DNA of 64,000 bases from the NCBI GenBank assembly GCA_910589145.1, contig CAJUSD010000008.1, positions 33,245 to 97,244 on the forward strand, read 5' to 3'. This DNA comes from an uncultured Oscillospiraceae bacterium (GTDB lineage Bacteria; Bacillota; Clostridia; Oscillospirales; Ruminococcaceae). The notes below the pieces were generated by a model. The model did no database searches. It was not told where the DNA came from and saw only the letters and a program-made list of their open reading frames with translations. Positions within the stretch are counted from its first letter, which is position 1; each line of letters starts with the position of its first letter. Positions 18,935-28,300 of the stretch are shown piece by piece. The position numbers were made by a program, and so were the translations under genes.

Positions 18935-19445
18935 TTTCCAGTTCCTCCATATTAATATCGTCCGAATCCTCTTGGCCGTCCAGAAGACGTACAAAAGCGG
19001 TTTCTTTCAGATGGAAGGTCATTTCAATATCTTCATCCATTAAAATCGAGACGTTGCCTTCCGCATCCGCGGACTCCAATTTCCCCAAAAAGTCCCGCTG
19101 CCCATCCACTGGGCGAATCAAACGGACATGGACGCTGCTTCCTAGAAATGCATCAAAATGTTCCTTTTTTACCAGCTCCCGTTCTACTCCAGGGGATGAA
19201 ACCTGTAAAATATAACTTTGCTCAATGGGGTCTGCTTCATCAAGCCGGTCACTGACCGCACGGCTGACATTTTCGCAATCCTCAATCGTTATGCCTTCAG
19301 CCCTATCGATAAAAATCCGCAGATACCATAAGGACCCTTCCTTTTCAAACCGTATATCCCAAAGTTTCAGCCCTCTGGATTCTACATCTGGACGGATCAG
19401 CTCGTCAACGGCTGATACAGTCGATTTTTTCTTTTCCTTTGGCAT
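18927..19445 (-). CDS. rimP: Ribosome maturation factor RimP
   Basis: 172 residues from the ATG at 19445 preceded by AAAAGGAG. RimP domains: GLKLWDIRFEKEGSLWYLRIFID, then VSRAVSDRLDEADPI and YILQVSSPGVERELV. Needed for 30S assembly. First gene of the operon rimP-nusA-rnpM-ylxQ-infB-rbfA-nrnA-truB-ribF. An in-frame ATG at 19607 would run through the leader hairpin and both promoters, so it is rejected. Confidence 0.96.
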   Translation of the reverse strand: MPKEKKKSTVSAVDELIRPDVESRGLKLWDIRFEKEGSLWYLRIFIDRAEGITIEDCENVSRAVSDRLDEADPIEQSYILQVSSPGVERELVKKEHFDAFLGSSVHVRLIRPVDGQRDFLGKLESADAEGNVSILMDEDIEMTFHLKETAFVRLLDGQEDSDDINMEELENE

Positions 19446-19497
19446 AATTTCTCCTTTTCCCAAAGATATCAGGGGTTTTAGGCTTTCCCCCATACGC

Positions 19498-19531
19498 AAA
19501 GGAAAGAGTGGGCGTGCCCACTCTTTCCTTT
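19498..19531 (-). promoter_or_regulatory. Perfect 16-bp hairpin in the rimP-nusA operon leader
   Basis: AAAGGAAAGAGTGGGC (19498-19513) and GCCCACTCTTTCCTTT (19516-19531) are perfect inverse complements around two bases. It lies 21 bases after the proximal -10 and 52 bases before the rimP start, so it is within the 5' untranslated RNA. The T-rich end could allow termination or pausing, attractive for an operon that encodes NusA. Confidence 0.7.
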
Positions 19532-19552
19532 CTATCAATATCGTACTACTAT

Positions 19553-19581
19553 AGAATAACATACTTTTGACCGAAACGCAA
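19553..19581 (-). promoter_or_regulatory. Proximal rimP operon promoter
   Basis: Minus strand: TTGCGT (19581-19576), 17-base spacer, TATTCT (19558-19553). Embedded in a GGTTGCRTTTC...TGTTATTCTAT arrangement shared with the distal copy. Confidence 0.65.
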
Positions 19582-19615
19582 CCCCTAAATAAAAAAATAT
19601 TACACAAAAATTCAT

Positions 19616-19644
19616 AGAATAACAGAAATCCGACGGAAATGCAA
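19616..19644 (-). promoter_or_regulatory. Distal rimP operon promoter
   Basis: Minus strand: TTGCAT (19644-19639), 17-base spacer, TATTCT (19621-19616), exactly 63 bases upstream of the proximal one with the same flanking bases. Confidence 0.6.
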
Positions 19645-19707
19645 CCCGCTGGACCTGAAAATTTTTTTATCCGTCTTTGGTTTATGCCTGTACATTAATT
19701 TTTCTGC

Positions 19708-20676
19708 TCACTTCCCAAACTTTTCTGCAGCCTCCACAACCCAAAGCAAATGTTTCAAATCAATATCAGACGGCAATGTACAATCAGCCCCGATCATAAC
19801 ACCCGTTGTCCCGGAACTTTCCAAAAGCTCTCTGGCAAACTTCTGAATTTCCTCTTTACTCCCATGATAAAGCAGCCCCGTTTTCCGGTTATCAAACCCG
19901 CCCAAAACGGTTTTCCCCTCAAAGAATTTCTTTCCTTCCGCAAGTCCGAGATTCTCAATAAAAACTGCCCAGTTGACCACTTTCGCGGGATAGTCCTTCC
20001 AATTTTCAAGATGATTTGGAATACCAGCCCACCCACAGCAGTGGAGGATATTTGTCCGGCTTACCTGGTTCACCTGTTCTAAGACGTACTTATCGCTTGG
20101 CGTAATCCATTTTCTGTATTCCTCATGTGTAAACCGGTCTTTTTCCCCGCCCTGCACGCAGTAATAAACTCCATCACATCCCGCTTCAGCAACACAAAGC
20201 TGTGCTAAAAGCCCATTAGATTTTGCAATAACATCCAGAGCATATAAAACGGATTCCGGGTCTTGCTGAAGATGCTCCATTACTAAACCATCCCCCGCCT
20301 TAAAGCGGATAGAAGAAAAAGGCGCAAAGATATTGTAAAACGCGCAGTTATCCGGTCCAATTCCCTGAACGACGGCTTTGGCCCTCTCAACCTGTTCCCG
20401 AATAAAGGGATGGTCAGCGGTTAAGGGCTCCAGCTTCCTCCAGTCGGAAGGTTTTTCGATGGGAAAATCCAGTGGATAAGTAAAGTACCCATCACACATG
20501 ATTTTCATAAAGTCAGGATTGTTAGAGCGGTAATATTCCATATGCGCATCAATACATGCCTGACCATCCCGCTTTTCTTCCGGGAAATGGAACCAGAACC
20601 CAACAGGAACCCGATCTACGGGCTTTTGTTCAAATGCTGCCATTAAGCGTTCGCGTTTTGACATTTTGTCTGACAT
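19708..20676 (-). CDS. Uroporphyrinogen decarboxylase-family protein, probable methyltransferase type
   Basis: 322 residues, URO-D/MtaA-like barrel. N-terminus SKRERLMAAFEQKPVDRVPVGFW is typical; ILHCCGW provides the His-x-Cys zinc motif of the corrinoid methyltransferase branch, and GGFDNRKTGLL the late conserved loop. True HemE residues for tetrapyrrole binding are not evident, and no haem genes are nearby. It lies 33 bases after the oxidoreductase gene, last in the CooS-like operon, so a methyl-transfer job linked to that redox set is likely, but the substrate is unknown. AAGGAGG upstream of the ATG. Confidence 0.82.
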   Translation of the reverse strand: MSDKMSKRERLMAAFEQKPVDRVPVGFWFHFPEEKRDGQACIDAHMEYYRSNNPDFMKIMCDGYFTYPLDFPIEKPSDWRKLEPLTADHPFIREQVERAKAVVQGIGPDNCAFYNIFAPFSSIRFKAGDGLVMEHLQQDPESVLYALDVIAKSNGLLAQLCVAEAGCDGVYYCVQGGEKDRFTHEEYRKWITPSDKYVLEQVNQVSRTNILHCCGWAGIPNHLENWKDYPAKVVNWAVFIENLGLAEGKKFFEGKTVLGGFDNRKTGLLYHGSKEEIQKFARELLESSGTTGVMIGADCTLPSDIDLKHLLWVVEAAEKFGK

Positions 20677-20709
20677 AGAAATTTCCTCCTTTTTAACGCA
20701 ACCTGTTTT

Positions 20710-21939
20710 TTATATATTGTAAGTAAATTCTCCGTTCTTTTGATTGATGCCGTAAAAGTCTGCAAAAGATAAACGGAAAATTCGGTTCTGCTTTCCGCTT
20801 ATATCAATACCGTTTTTAATGAGGTACAGATACAAACCGCTGTTTGAAATGTTCCCCAGGGAAAGGAAGCCTGTTAATTTTCCATCTTTGACAACAGCTT
20901 TTTTGTATTCGTTCGGCGTTTTGTGAACCAAAACTTCCGCGCCCTCCGTTAAATCTAACCTTCCAGCAGATAGCATGGTAACACCGAAAAAATTGCTGGT
21001 ATTTTTAAAGGGATAAGGTTTTTCATAGACAGTCGGAATACCAGCCATATTTTCCGCAGCTGCTTCTCCTTGTGAAACAGCATCCGGCCAAACGCCGGAA
21101 AGTCCAGTACAGTCCCCGGCAGCATAAACATCGGCCGCAGAAGTGCGCAGATGCTCGTCTACGCAGATTGCCCTTTCAACGGCAATCCCGCTGTCCTGTG
21201 CCAATTGAATTCGCGGACGAACTCCAGCAGCCATTATAACAAGGCCGCAGGGAATATGTTCCCCGGTAGATAGAATTACCTCAGTAATATTTCCGTCTTT
21301 GTCTACAACCGCGTCGCTTGCTCCAATTCCCAAAAGGAACCTGCATCCATGTTCTTCAAATGTTTTTTGATAAATACTGGCAGCATAATCGTCGGTTTGA
21401 AGAGGCATAACGCGGGGAGCCATTTCTGCAATGGTAATTTCCGCGCCGCGCTCACAAAGGGCAGATGCTGCATCTAATCCCACTAAACCAGAACCTACAA
21501 TAAATACCCGTTTGCCCCTTGCAAAAGCCAGGTCAATTTTCATCGCATCGCTCAAGTCACGGAACCCAAATACATTGGGAGCCTCCCGGAAATGGGGGAT
21601 AGGCGGGATAAAAAAGCCGGAACCAGTTGCAATTAATAACTTGTCATAGGGGGCGGAATAATTTTCCCCGTAGAAAACCGTTTTGGCTGCTGTATCAATT
21701 TTAGTGACTGCTTCACAGGTAATATGGGTAATGTCGTTTTTTTCAAAGAAATTCGCTTCCACAAAGTTAATTTGCTGCGCATCCCGTTCACGGCTCAGGT
21801 ATTTATGGAGCATACAGCGGGAATGAACCTTTTCGTCAATAGAAATAACGGTAATAATGTCCTTTGGCCGAAGAACACGAAGCGTCTTTGCAGCGCTGAT
21901 TCCGGCCGCGCCAGCTCCTATTATGATAAACCGTTCCAT
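20710..21939 (-). CDS. FAD/NAD(P)-dependent oxidoreductase associated with CooS-like protein
   Basis: 409 residues. FAD-binding GAGAAGISAA at the N-terminus, NAD-binding GSGLVGLDAA near residue 150, and the second FAD motif DVYAAGDC near 270; C-terminal part of the NADH-rubredoxin/nitrite-reductase-like type. No redox-active CxxC, so it is not a thioredoxin reductase. Starts seven bases after the CooF-like gene. In acetogens and carboxydotrophs a similar enzyme with CooS and CooF passes electrons to NAD(P); the same layout is seen here. Confidence 0.86.
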   Translation of the reverse strand: MERFIIIGAGAAGISAAKTLRVLRPKDIITVISIDEKVHSRCMLHKYLSRERDAQQINFVEANFFEKNDITHITCEAVTKIDTAAKTVFYGENYSAPYDKLLIATGSGFFIPPIPHFREAPNVFGFRDLSDAMKIDLAFARGKRVFIVGSGLVGLDAASALCERGAEITIAEMAPRVMPLQTDDYAASIYQKTFEEHGCRFLLGIGASDAVVDKDGNITEVILSTGEHIPCGLVIMAAGVRPRIQLAQDSGIAVERAICVDEHLRTSAADVYAAGDCTGLSGVWPDAVSQGEAAAENMAGIPTVYEKPYPFKNTSNFFGVTMLSAGRLDLTEGAEVLVHKTPNEYKKAVVKDGKLTGFLSLGNISNSGLYLYLIKNGIDISGKQNRIFRLSFADFYGINQKNGEFTYNI

Positions 21940-21946
21940 CCTCAGT

Positions 21947-22393
21947 TCACACCTCCCTCACTTCAATGGCCTTTTTGGGACAGGCACGCACACAGGCAGG
22001 GCCTTCCTCCAAATGGGCGCAAAAATCACATTTAATAATACGTTTCCGATCCGGGGAAATGGCTGGGACGCCATAGCGGCAGCTCATCACGCACATGTAA
22101 CAGGCAGCGCATCTTTCCGCGTCATATTCGACCAGCCCGTTTTCCATATTTTTGTGCAGTGCGCCGCTCATACATGCCCCGGCACAGTCTGGTATATCAC
22201 AATGCCGGCAGAAAACAGGGGAATATCCGCCTTTTCCATCGGAAAAGATACGGTTGCGGGACTGGTTCCGGGGATCCAGCAGGTCTAGTGTATAGATTCC
22301 CGCTCCTCCGTCCTGCCGATGGGATTCCATACAGGCCAGGGAACAGTTTTTGCACCCGTCACACTTGGCGGGATCAATAAAAATTCGTTTCAT
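21947..22393 (-). CDS. CooF-like polyferredoxin
   Basis: 148 residues with four cysteine clusters: CDGCKNCSLAC, CRHCDIPDCAGAC, CAACYMCVMSC and CDFCAHLEEGPACVRAC, enough for four [4Fe-4S] clusters, as in CooF/HycB-type electron transfer proteins. Position between the CooS-like gene (13 bases) and the flavoprotein gene (7 bases) implies it carries electrons between them. No membrane segment, so cytoplasmic. Confidence 0.9.
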   Translation of the reverse strand: MKRIFIDPAKCDGCKNCSLACMESHRQDGGAGIYTLDLLDPRNQSRNRIFSDGKGGYSPVFCRHCDIPDCAGACMSGALHKNMENGLVEYDAERCAACYMCVMSCRYGVPAISPDRKRIIKCDFCAHLEEGPACVRACPKKAIEVREV

Positions 22394-22406
22394 TTTAAAA
22401 GTCCCC

Positions 22407-24296
22407 CTAAATCTTCAAAGCCCTGCGTTTTTCCTCAATAATGGCTTCCAGCTGGTTGGCGGCAGATTTTCCGTCAGGATCAATAATAACGCGGCCTCCG
22501 GTCAAACCAACCATATCTTCTGTCAAAATTTTTGTAACAAGTTTGCTGCCGGTTACAAAGGGCGGAACACCCAAATGCAGGGGAAGCCCCAAAGCCAAAG
22601 CAAAGGAACCATCTGCCAAAGCCTGTTCTTCCAGCCATTGCGCGGCGGAAATAACAAGAGGAAGCTGGGGAAGGTCAACGCCCAGTTCCTGGGCAATTTC
22701 TGTTGCAGCAATTTCCAGCCGTCCAATTGCAAGACATGGGCCGAAATTTAAAACAGGCGGAATCCCCAGTTCTTTACAGACCGCTTTCAGATTGGGACCG
22801 GCAAGATCAGCAGCTTCAGGAGTCATCAGGCCAATATTTTCCAATCCGCCGGAGGAGCAGCCCGCTGTTAAAACCAGAATATCTTTTGCAATCAGTTCCT
22901 TTGTCAGTTCAGCGGTAAGGGTATCGTGTCCATACGCTACACTGGAACACCCCACAACACCAGCAAGTCCCTTTATTTTTCCACTGACAATCAGGTCAAT
23001 CAACGGCTTCCAGCTTCCGCCCAGGAAAGCCTTCAGGCTTCCTTCGCTTATGCCGGTAAGGGTATTTTTATTGCCGTGTTCTGTAAACAGATTCATGGTA
23101 ACCTGTCCCCGGCGGGATTTATATGCTTCAATGATTTCGTCAATAATTTTGTCGCCATCCTTTTGACGGGTTTCATAGTGGAAGGGAATCAGGTCGGCGT
23201 TGGCCTTCTTCGCTACAACATCCAGGCAAATTTGTTTAATTTTCAGTTTTTCACAGATTGGTTCAATGCCGGGAAGGGTGCAGTTGAATTCGCTGAGTAC
23301 CGCGTCGATTGCACCGCAGGAAAGCACAGCTTCCGATATATAATTATTACCTGCATGGCCATCGAAAATTTCCGTATAATGTGCGCCGCGAAGCTGAAGG
23401 TCTTGACCGACACAGGTACATCCAACCAGTTTAAAACCCTTTGCTCCGGCGGCTTTTGCCTTGGCAGTTACATCGTCGTCTAAAAGCCTGTCCTGGATAT
23501 AAGTAAACAAAGAGTGCTGATGTCCGGTAATCAGAATGTTGATATAATCGGGATCAATGACATTCATACCAACTGGAGCAGTACGGATTTCCGGCTCCCC
23601 AAGAACCACATCATTCAGCAGATTTGTCAGCTGCAAACCGTACAAACCTGTGGAAATTCCAAGGCGCAGACAGGAAACCAGCATTTCTGCAGGGTCAGAG
23701 CTAAGGTTGGTAGATGTTTTTACCACATTAAGAAAAACTTCGCCTTTGGCTCCTCCCGGCATAATCCCCAGTTCTTTCCAACGTTTCACACGGGGAGCAT
23801 AGGCAAGCTTTTCCACCAGTTCCATTGGCTCATATTCTGGACGGTAAAGGTCTGAAAGAACTGTGTCCGCTACCTTAACGCATAAATCGTATTTATCTTC
23901 CCCAGTTACTCCCAAAAGTTCCGCAAGATGGTTTAACGCCTTTTCACTGCGGATTTTGTCCTTGTGCAGGCCAGTATTTTTTAATTGGCGGGCAGTATTT
24001 TCTACCACATGGATATAACAGCCGGAACCTGCGGCTACAGCTCGAAGAAAATTTCTGGCTGCTATTGTGTCTGCGTTGGCTCCACAGATTCCGCGGGGGG
24101 ATTCTGGGGTAATGCGGCAGGGGCCGTTTGCACATAAACGGCAGCATACCCCTTGTAAGCCAAAACCGCATTTGGTAGATTGTCCCTCAACACGATGATG
24201 TGCTGTCTCCATTGGAAGCCGGCGGATGTATTCCTCCATAGGCTTATCCGCGCTGGAGCAGGTGTTGCAGTTGAAGCATTCGGTGCAGTTATTCAT
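22407..24296 (-). CDS. cooS: Divergent CooS-type (carbon monoxide dehydrogenase-like) Ni-Fe-S protein
   Basis: 629 residues, full length for CooS. B/D-cluster cysteines are intact in CGFGLQGVCCRLCANGPC (43-60) and Cys71. C-cluster ligands also line up: His259 (TGHQH), Cys295, Cys339 (EFNC), Cys450 (VVGC), Cys480 (TAGC) and Cys521 (FGPC). But the catalytic lysine of the SEKAV motif is Gln558 (LEEQAL), and the proton-channel HSDH segment is replaced by CYIHVVEN near 93-100. The N-terminus has extra cysteines (CTECFNCNTC). CO/CO2 interconversion is therefore uncertain. First gene of a four-gene operon, AAGGAGG before the ATG. No acetyl-CoA synthase or CooC-like maturation gene in the window. Confidence 0.85.
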   Translation of the reverse strand: MNNCTECFNCNTCSSADKPMEEYIRRLPMETAHHRVEGQSTKCGFGLQGVCCRLCANGPCRITPESPRGICGANADTIAARNFLRAVAAGSGCYIHVVENTARQLKNTGLHKDKIRSEKALNHLAELLGVTGEDKYDLCVKVADTVLSDLYRPEYEPMELVEKLAYAPRVKRWKELGIMPGGAKGEVFLNVVKTSTNLSSDPAEMLVSCLRLGISTGLYGLQLTNLLNDVVLGEPEIRTAPVGMNVIDPDYINILITGHQHSLFTYIQDRLLDDDVTAKAKAAGAKGFKLVGCTCVGQDLQLRGAHYTEIFDGHAGNNYISEAVLSCGAIDAVLSEFNCTLPGIEPICEKLKIKQICLDVVAKKANADLIPFHYETRQKDGDKIIDEIIEAYKSRRGQVTMNLFTEHGNKNTLTGISEGSLKAFLGGSWKPLIDLIVSGKIKGLAGVVGCSSVAYGHDTLTAELTKELIAKDILVLTAGCSSGGLENIGLMTPEAADLAGPNLKAVCKELGIPPVLNFGPCLAIGRLEIAATEIAQELGVDLPQLPLVISAAQWLEEQALADGSFALALGLPLHLGVPPFVTGSKLVTKILTEDMVGLTGGRVIIDPDGKSAANQLEAIIEEKRRALKI

Positions 24297-24538
24297 AAAA
24301 TTTGTTCCTCCTTTTTATTGAATGTTTATTTAAAAAGTAAAAAACTCCCAATTTGCACAGAAAACAGTATATGCGGGAAAAGAAGGAGAAAGGCATAATA
24401 AAGAAAAACAGGGGAACGCTATGGATGGCCAGAGAAACCAATTTGCCGTTAAGCGACAAATTCAATAAAATAAAAGAATCCATCCCTGTAAATGGTCTTT
24501 TCTATATGAAAACTTCTTCAAAGCGAGGTAACTTGAAA

Positions 24539-24988
24539 ATGAAAAAAACTTTGTTAGCATTGGCGGCGATTTTGGCTGTTGCCTTTGTTGGATGCGGCAG
24601 AAATACGCGTCCCAGCAGTTCGTCTATTTCGTCGTCTGTCTCATCGGGAACTTCTACAGCCTCTAGTTCTGAAAGTATGGGGACTTCCAGTTCCTCTGGT
24701 TCTTTAAGTTCTTCCAATACTTCGGAAAGTTCTCAAAGCTCCTCTGTCAGCTCAGACATTTCTTCCTCTGCTACAAGCAATTCTGCTTCCTCTCAGCCTG
24801 ACGGCGTCATTTCAGAGGAGGTTATTCCAGATGGAAGCAGCTCGGATTTGGGAAGTTCCACTTCTTCCGGGGACCTGTCCAGTAACTCCAATTCCATGAC
24901 TTCTGGTTCACTCCCTAGCTCAACTTCCAGCTTAGAGGCTTCCAGCTCCCAGACTTCGTCCAGCGGGGTTCATTCTTCCTCTAAGTAA
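24539..24988 (+). CDS. Serine-rich lipoprotein
   Basis: 149 residues. Signal peptide MKKTLLALAAILAVAFVGC with a lipobox cysteine at residue 19, so the protein should be lipid-anchored outside the membrane. The remainder is a low-complexity Ser-rich chain (close to half Ser, with Thr, Gly, Asp, Glu) without a folded domain; it could be a spacer or a glycosylated stalk. Start chosen at the signal peptide methionine with GAGGT ten bases upstream; the longer frame from 24353 has no ribosome binding site. Function unknown. Followed by a strong terminator. Confidence 0.75.
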   Translation: MKKTLLALAAILAVAFVGCGRNTRPSSSSISSSVSSGTSTASSSESMGTSSSSGSLSSSNTSESSQSSSVSSDISSSATSNSASSQPDGVISEEVIPDGSSSDLGSSTSSGDLSSNSNSMTSGSLPSSTSSLEASSSQTSSSGVHSSSK

Positions 24989-25016
24989 TTTGCTGCCTTT
25001 CACGAAATATTGTGGG

Positions 25017-25055
25017 GAAGCCGGATATTGTTTGGATATCCGGCTTCTTTTATTT
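25017..25055 (+). terminator. Terminator of the serine-rich lipoprotein gene
   Basis: GAAGCCGGATAT and ATATCCGGCTTC pair perfectly around a 7-base loop, followed by TTTTATTT. Confidence 0.9.
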
Positions 25056-25143
25056 CATGTGCGTTTGAAAAGGCAAAGTTGTAGATATTACCTGCAAGAG
25101 ATCAAAAAAGTTAATGTCTAGAAGGTGTGCAGTAAAGCTTTAT

Positions 25144-25168
25144 GCAGCATAACTGTACTCCTGAAAAA
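25144..25168 (+). repeat. Dispersed hairpin repeat, copy 1
   Basis: GCAGCATAACTGTACTCC followed by TGAAAAA, a degenerate copy of the GTGCAGCAAAGCTGCACTCC/T-N-AAAA intergenic repeat found at several places in this window. The rest of 25056-25337 holds no gene or other structure that I can support. Confidence 0.5.
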
Positions 25169-25337
25169 CCCGTTTATGAAAGCAAAATACTTGGGGGAGG
25201 GGACAGGTTCAGGTTTCATAAAACATTATAAGGGCTTTTTGACCAAGCGGATTCTAATTTGAGGAGATTACCACCAACCCAGATTCAGCGGAAAGTCAAG
25301 CTTCCCAGTCCTTTCCATTAAACATATGCTGCTTAAA

Positions 25338-28300
25338 TTAAGCTAAAACCTTGTCAAGCGTTTCAATCATTTTTTCAATATTAATCGGTTTTGCAATATG
25401 CCCGTTCATTCCACATTGAAGGGCGTTTTGCCGATCCTCTTCAAAGGCGTTGGCAGTCATAGCAAGTATTGGTATTGCTGCTAACTCCTGATTTTCCAGC
25501 TTGCGGATCAGCTTAGTTGCTTCATATCCATCCATAACAGGCATCTGAACATCCATTAGCACCAAATTATAATATCCAGGCTGAGAATTTTTAAGCATAT
25601 TAACCGCAATTTGCCCATTATCAGCAACTTCCGTTGAAAAGCCGGCTTCCTCCAAAATAACGGTAGCAATTTCCTGATTTAACGGATTGTCCTCTGCTAA
25701 AAGGATGCGTCCAGAACGAAGCGTCTGAAGTTTGTCTTTTTTCATCTGTGTTTCGATGCTGCTGCTCGTATCAACGATAGAGCTGAGACAGCTTCTCAAC
25801 TCAGATAGAAATAATGGTTTGCTGCAAAAAGCACTGACGCCAGCTTCCCGCGCTTCGTCCTCAATATCAGACCAATCATAAGCGGTCAGCACAATAATCG
25901 GAACGTTTCCACCAGTTTCCTTCCGAATTCTCCGGGCCACTTCAATGCCATTCATATCCGGCATTAGCCAGTCAATTACATAAACAGAATACATATCGTT
26001 GCGCATAACCGCCTGATGTGTACGCAAAACAGCTTCCCGGCCGGAAAGGGTCCATTCTGCACGCATTCCAATCTGTTGAAGCATATAGGAAACACTGTCA
26101 CAGGTGTTGAAATCATCATCCACTACCAGAGCCCGGCAGTTTTTAAGCTTTCGGATTTCAGGAATAATTTTGACTTCACTGCTTAGGCGGAAGGTAAGGG
26201 AAACCAAAAACTCTGTCCCTACATTCTGCTCACTTTTTACCTGAATCGTTCCATTCATCATGTCAACAATATTTTTCGTAATTGCCATTCCAAGACCGGT
26301 TCCCTGAATACCGCTGATAGTAGAATTCCGCTCTCGTTCAAACGGCTCAAAAATATGATCGACGAAGTCCTTGCTCATGCCGATACCGTTATCTTTAATA
26401 CAAAACTCATAGGTTGCATAGCCTTCTGGAGCTCCAGCCTTTTCTGAAATCCTCATGCTGACAATGCCGCCAGCTGTTGTATATTTAATAGAATTACTTA
26501 ACAGGTTCAGGAGCAGTTGGTTTAATCGCAGTTTATCACAATAAATATCTTCATCTAAAACATCTACCGCATCAATATATAAGTCCAACTGTTTTGCGCG
26601 GACATCTGCCTGCACAATACTCCGCAGTCCATGGAGAATATCCGGCAGGCTGCAGAGCTTTTCATCCAAACGCATTTTGCCGCTTTCTATCCGGCTCATA
26701 TCCAAAACGTCATTAATCAAGCTTACCAGATGGTTTCCTGAAGTCAATATTTTTTTCAGGTATTCCTGAACCTGATCTTTTCGGTCAATATGGGTGAGGG
26801 CTAAGGTGGTAAAGCCGACAATCGCATTCATAGGTGTGCGGATATCGTGGGACATATTGGAGAGGAATATACTTTTGGCTTTGCTGGCCCTGTTAGCTTG
26901 TAAAAGTGCATCTTCCAACAGGGTTTTCTTTTCCATTTCCTCACGTGTTGCATTGTCCACATTGCGAAATCCCAGTACAATCCTATGGCGGTTTCCCCAA
27001 GTTCCAGCACGTACGGCCTTGATCTGATAATATACCACTTTTCCGTTAATACAGGAGCGATAATTGATATAATAAGTTTTCCCTTCAGATAAAACATGTT
27101 TTAAGTTTTCCTGCGAGCATGTATGACGCAGGGACTCCTGATCGTCTGTATGGACAAAACGCTGTATATATTGTTCCATGCTGTCCTGGAAAGTAATTTT
27201 TCCTTTGAAAATGGGGGCGATTGATTGGTCAATGCCTTCAGCTAACTGAAGCAGGTCTCCTTCTCCGTTGTCCAAATTAAAAAAGCATACTAAAGTATAA
27301 TCGACGCTTAAAGCGTGGATCAGTTCTATCTGGCGGCGTTCGCTTTCGTTCCTTTCCTCCTGTTCCCGCAATTTTTGGGCAGTACAATCTAACAGGAACC
27401 GTTGATAGAACAGCTCCCCATTTTCTTCTACCAGCTTGACATTTCCCATGATGTGAAGCAGCTTCCCGTCTTTATGCTGTACACGGTATTCTACGCTAAT
27501 AGAGTCTTCTGCCTTTTTCAATGATTGGATACTTTTGCGCAGTTTGGACTTATCTTCATCTACAACCGAACCCGCAACAGTGGAAAATCCATCCTCCATC
27601 ATTTCTTCCTGAGTTTCATAGCCCAGAATTTGAAGCGCCGCCCGATTAATACGAACAATTTTTGAACCATCCAGCGTATGGTATATAACCCCACAGTCCA
27701 TAGTGGTAAATATTGTTTCAAGGGCCTGATTTTTTGATATAATTTCCTGGCGGTACTCTTGTTCCTTTGTAACGTCAATTGCAACGCCCACTGTTCCCAT
27801 GACGCTGCCGTCTAAATTGAACAAAGGAGATTTATAAGTGGTAAGCAGCCGCGTTCCTTCACTGGTCTTAATCACTTCTTCTGAAACTAAGGTTGCTTTC
27901 CGGCTCATAACCTCGCGTTCTGACTCAATACAGGCAGGATCGTCATATTCTACATCCCAGATATAGGCGTGGCGCTGTCCTTCCACCTGTTTTTTAGTTT
28001 TACGAACCGTTTTACAGAAGCTGTCGTTTACTTTCTCATGGATTCCATTCTTATCTTTATACCAAATTAAATTTGGAGAACTGTTAATTGCAGTTTCCAG
28101 ATAGTGGCTGGTCTGCCAGAAATCTTTCTCTTGTTTATAGGACTGCTGCCAGCGCAGAAACCGGAACTGAATTTCCTCTGAGCTTAGCGGTGTAGTCCAG
28201 ATATCTTTTACTTCTGTCAGACTGCCGGCTATTTCCTCTATCTGTTTTTTATCTGCTAGAAGAATCAATTCTGCATCCTGCCGCTTCCCATTTAACAGCC

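Noticed and set aside
22407..24296. Reading the CooS-like gene as a plain CO dehydrogenase of an acetogen
   Set aside because: Catalytic Lys and proton-channel His positions differ and no acetyl-CoA synthase genes are nearby, so the standard function is not assumed.
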